From the NCBI RefSeq assembly GCF_030056705.1, contig NZ_JASHIC010000004.1, positions 1 to 64,000 of the forward strand: DNA of 64,000 bases, read 5' to 3'. The notes below the pieces were generated by a model that was not told the origin of the DNA, ran no database searches, and saw nothing but the letters and a program-made list of their open reading frames with translations. A program made the position numbers and the translations under genes. Of this stretch, positions 61,479-64,000 are shown piece after piece (the stretch's first letter is position 1; every line of letters begins with the position of its first letter). This stretch comes from Flectobacillus longus (lineage in GTDB: Bacteria > Bacteroidota > Bacteroidia > Cytophagales > Spirosomataceae).

Positions 61479-62595
61479 ATCTTACGTCTTTTCGGCGGTT
61501 TCGCTGATAATCTTCAAAGATAAATTCACCCAAACCCTTCAAAGAAGAATAATAGGCACGACCATTGTTGGTTTTAGTAAACTCTTGTACAAACTCTTTG
61601 AGATACTGGTCACGTGCAATCATAAAAGTTGTTACTGGAATTTTCAAACGACGGCACTGAGCAGCGAGCGTGAGGGTTTTGTTCAAAATCTTTTTATCCA
61701 AACCAAAACTATTTTTATAATAACGAATGCCTTCTTTTAAACAAGTAGGTTTGCCATCGGTAATCATAAAAATCTGTTTGTTTTTGTTTTTTCTTCTACG
61801 CAACAAATCCATCGCTAATTCTAAGCCAGCTACGGTATTGGTGTGATAAGGCCCCACTTCCAGATAAGGTAAATCCTTTACCTGAATCTGCCAAGCGTCA
61901 TTTCCGAATACGATTACGTCGAGGGTATCTTTGGGATATTTGGTCATAATAAGCTCCGAAAGCGCCATAGCGACCTTTTTGGCAGGTGTAATTCTATCTT
62001 CACCATACAAAATCATCGAGTGCGAAATATCAATCATCAACACCGTAGAGGTTTGAGCTTTGTATTCCTTATCCATGATTTCGAGGTCATTCTCGGTCAA
62101 CATAAAGTTCTCAAAACCATTGTTGATTTGCGCATTTCGAATAGACTCCGTCATGGCGATTTGTTCTAAAGAATCGCCAAATTGAAATTCCCGACGGTCG
62201 GTATTCATTTCGTCGCCAGTACCTTGGTAAGGCGTGCGGTGATTGCCTGAGTTACCAGTTTTTTTGAGTTTCCCAAAAATTTCATCTAATGATTGTTTTC
62301 GAATACTCTGTTCGCCTTTAGCCGAAAGGATTTGCGACTGTTGTCCATTTTCGTCTTTTTCCTCACGGATGTATCCTTTTTCTTTGAGGTCTTCAATAAA
62401 ATCGGCAATACCGTAAGAGTCATCTGTAAGGTTGTATTGTTTGTCGAGTTGGGTAAGCCAAGCCAGTGCCTCCGAGACATCGCCCGAGGTCATGGTGACC
62501 AATTGATTGAAAATATCTAACAATTGGTCGAACTTAGCTTTTTTCCCTTCTTCTTGTTCTTGCGGAACAAATTCAGAAAAGCGGTATCCGAGCAT
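61477..62595 (-). CDS. VWA-domain protein, partner of the AAA ATPase
   Basis: 372 residues. N-terminal helical part (about 1-170), then a von Willebrand A domain with a complete MIDAS: Asp189-x-Ser191-x-Ser193 in LMIDISHSM and TDGKPT further on. It lies directly upstream of the AAA gene on the same strand, as in MoxR-VWA and ChlI-ChlD pairs. It is probably cytoplasmic, with no signal peptide or membrane helix. The interaction is inferred from context. Confidence 0.87.
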   Translation of the reverse strand: MLGYRFSEFVPQEQEEGKKAKFDQLLDIFNQLVTMTSGDVSEALAWLTQLDKQYNLTDDSYGIADFIEDLKEKGYIREEKDENGQQSQILSAKGEQSIRKQSLDEIFGKLKKTGNSGNHRTPYQGTGDEMNTDRREFQFGDSLEQIAMTESIRNAQINNGFENFMLTENDLEIMDKEYKAQTSTVLMIDISHSMILYGEDRITPAKKVAMALSELIMTKYPKDTLDVIVFGNDAWQIQVKDLPYLEVGPYHTNTVAGLELAMDLLRRRKNKNKQIFMITDGKPTCLKEGIRYYKNSFGLDKKILNKTLTLAAQCRRLKIPVTTFMIARDQYLKEFVQEFTKTNNGRAYYSSLKGLGEFIFEDYQRNRRKDVR

Positions 62596-62992
62596 GCGTG
62601 TTTTAGAGCTAGTTGAAGGTTTGATAAAGGTAATTCCGAATGTCCTAACTCAGGGCGATTCAAAATTTTATACTTATGAAACAAATTTTTGAGCGTTGAG
62701 GTTTCCAGAATTTAACTTCTGAAATAGGCATAAAGCAAAATATTTTAGTTAGGCATAAGATTTAATCATTTATTTATACCGTTATTTTACTATTTAGCAG
62801 GAAAAATATTCTATTTGCCCCCTAAAATCCCCAAAGATTATTCTTGGAAAAGCTTTCCGAAAGGTCAAATCATATCAAGGCTTTATCTATATTTGTACTC
62901 CATTATAAACATTTAAACTGCTGTTGTAAAGCAGAAGCGTGCTTTTTAAGAGGCTTTTACACCAACTTATCAAGCAGCATCTTTACCAAAAT
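62596..62992. other. Divergent region between VWA gene and thrA
   Basis: About 400 bp. It holds the thrA -7 element (62888) and leader; nothing else recognised. Confidence 0.35.
62888..62895 (+). promoter_or_regulatory. -7 element of thrA
   Basis: TATATTTG, predicting a leader of about 90 nt that contains CTGCT/AGCAG and GTAAAGC/GCTTTTAC pairings. Confidence 0.45.
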
Positions 62993-64000
62993 ATGAAAGT
63001 ATTAAAATTCGGAGGAACGTCTTGTGGAACCATTGATAGTATTCAATCAGTTCTAAGCATCATCAAGGGAAACCTTGAAAAAGGAGAAAAAATCGCCGTA
63101 GTATTCTCGGCAATGGGTGGAGTAACCAATCAACTTATCGAAACAGGCAAAAGAGCTTCTGTAAGTGATTTAAGTTATTTTGACCTTGTAAAGGCTATCG
63201 AAGAGCGTCACTTTAATGTAGTTAGAGCGCTTATTGATGTAAAAGCCCAATCTAAAGTATTTGCCAATATCCGAACGATTATCAACGAGCTCGAGGATTT
63301 ATTGAAAGGAGTATCGTTGATTCGTGAGATTTCTTCTCGAACAGCCGACCTCATCGTGAGTTTCGGTGAACGTCTTTCGACTACTCTCATTTACGAAATC
63401 CTACATGCACAAGGCGTAGATTGTCAGTTTTTGGACGCCCGCAAAGTGATTCGTACCAACGATACTTTTGGTATGGCTGAGGTAGATTTTGATACAACAA
63501 ATCGTTTGATTCAAGAACATTTTGCCAAAACCAAATCACTACAGTTAATTACAGGCTTTATTGGTTCGACAGACAAAGGCGAAACTACAACTTTAGGACG
63601 TGGTGGTTCTGACTATACAGGTTCAATATTTGGTGCAGCCCTCAACTCTGAGGAAATCGAAATTTGGACAGATGTAGATGGCATGATGACCGCTGACCCT
63701 CGTAAAGTAAAAAATGCTTTTACGATTCCTACAATTACCTATTCGGAGGCAATGGAATTGACGCACTTTGGTGCTAAAGTGATTTATCCGCCTTCGTTGC
63801 AACCAGCTTTTGCCAAAAATATTCCGATTCGAGTACTCAACACTTTCAATCCTAGCTTTGTTGGCACAGTTGTAAGTCGCCAAGCCGAGCCAAGCGAGTA
63901 TATTATTACAGGTATTAGTTCGATTGATAACCTTGCTTTGGTAAATCTTCAAGGTTCAGGGATGATTGGTGTTGCAGGGGTTTCTGGAAAGCTGTTTACG
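62993..64000 (+). CDS. thrA: Aspartate kinase, probably bifunctional with homoserine dehydrogenase (5' part)
   Basis: 336 codons, running off the right edge. Kinase motifs KFGGTS (5-10), SFGERLSTTLIYE, LITGFIGST followed by TTTLGRGGSDYTGSIFG, and IWTDVDGMMTADPR are intact. The last residues, LALVNLQGSGMIGVAGVSGK, are the ACT-domain signature of ThrA/MetL-type fused enzymes rather than LysC, so a homoserine dehydrogenase domain is expected beyond the window. First enzyme of the aspartate family pathway, leading to threonine, methionine and lysine. Confidence 0.92.
   Translation, partial: MKVLKFGGTSCGTIDSIQSVLSIIKGNLEKGEKIAVVFSAMGGVTNQLIETGKRASVSDLSYFDLVKAIEERHFNVVRALIDVKAQSKVFANIRTIINELEDLLKGVSLIREISSRTADLIVSFGERLSTTLIYEILHAQGVDCQFLDARKVIRTNDTFGMAEVDFDTTNRLIQEHFAKTKSLQLITGFIGSTDKGETTTLGRGGSDYTGSIFGAALNSEEIEIWTDVDGMMTADPRKVKNAFTIPTITYSEAMELTHFGAKVIYPPSLQPAFAKNIPIRVLNTFNPSFVGTVVSRQAEPSEYIITGISSIDNLALVNLQGSGMIGVAGVSGKLFT

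Noticed and set aside
63623-63952. 109-codon minus-strand frame at the right edge
   Set aside because: Antisense to the aspartate kinase gene.

Overview
The window is about 37% GC chromosomal DNA of a Bacteroidota bacterium, most likely a Cytophagales member of the Flectobacillus/Arcicella/Emticicia/Spirosoma kind. This rests on protein content (GWxTD, DUF3109, DUF5916, PD40-OmpA, dimeric MetG and SDR-type threonine dehydrogenase) and on the Bacteroidota promoter pattern TTTG-N20-TAnnTTTG, which is clear before the tRNA-Glu genes, rpsU and the lipoprotein gene at 33980. No close relative could be searched, so genus-level placement is inference.

Layout. 1-2.9 kb: two paralogous orphan LytTR response regulators and AT-rich spacers with strong hairpins. 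2.9-7.0 kb: an accessory island with a Zot/HerA-like P-loop ATPase overlapping a membrane coiled-coil gene, a decayed PKD-type lipoprotein gene, and a divergent tyrosine recombinase that faces two identical tRNA-Glu genes. 7.4-15.1 kb: maltokinase and glycogen branching enzyme bracket a threonine catabolic operon (tdh-kbl) divergent from an Lrp regulator, plus a TRIC-type channel. 15.6-19.7 kb: M20 amidohydrolase, a frameshifted small gene behind a sigma-54-type promoter, two small orphan proteins and a DUF1275 membrane protein. 20-26.8 kb: pyrF, an M16 peptidase, a glycosyltransferase, a glucosaminidase and the pyrR-pyrB pair. 27-36 kb: sugar isomerase-like protein, DUF5916 outer-membrane protein, rfbC, hemW, mtgA, a lipoprotein behind a long structured leader, an alkyltransferase-like protein and DUF3109. 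36-46 kb: MltD-type LysM transglycosylase, two methyltransferases, a GWxTD lipoprotein, rlmB, an SDR, a NIPSNAP protein and an Abi-like gene. 46-64 kb: a 1411-residue PD40/OmpA protein, pth, a four-copy small RNA array, kduI, metG, an ABC-F ATPase, rpsU-xer, a MoxR-like AAA/VWA pair and the 5' part of thrA.

Most striking: between pth and kduI four units of 66-69 nt repeat a conserved 30-nt 5' block (TTTCATAGTTAAATAGG, then TTTAGAGGTAAGA), and each ends in a different strong terminator hairpin; copies 1 and 2 differ by changes that keep pairing. I read this as a tandem family of small noncoding RNAs. A second family, two complete MITE-like elements (18750-18997 and 38461-38683), has matching terminal inverted repeats and an internal terminator hairpin whose two arms have changed together. 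Related hairpins lie at 59597-59705 and, without the core, at 11983-12086. These elements mostly sit between convergent genes, where they can act as portable bidirectional terminators.

Functional links: Mak and GlgB belong to maltose-1-phosphate/glycogen metabolism; Tdh, Kbl and probably the divergent Lrp form a threonine-to-glycine module; PyrF, PyrB and PyrR serve pyrimidine synthesis; MltD, MtgA and the GH73 enzyme remodel peptidoglycan; the AAA and VWA proteins form a MoxR/VWA pair. The rpsU terminator has the xer start codon in its loop.
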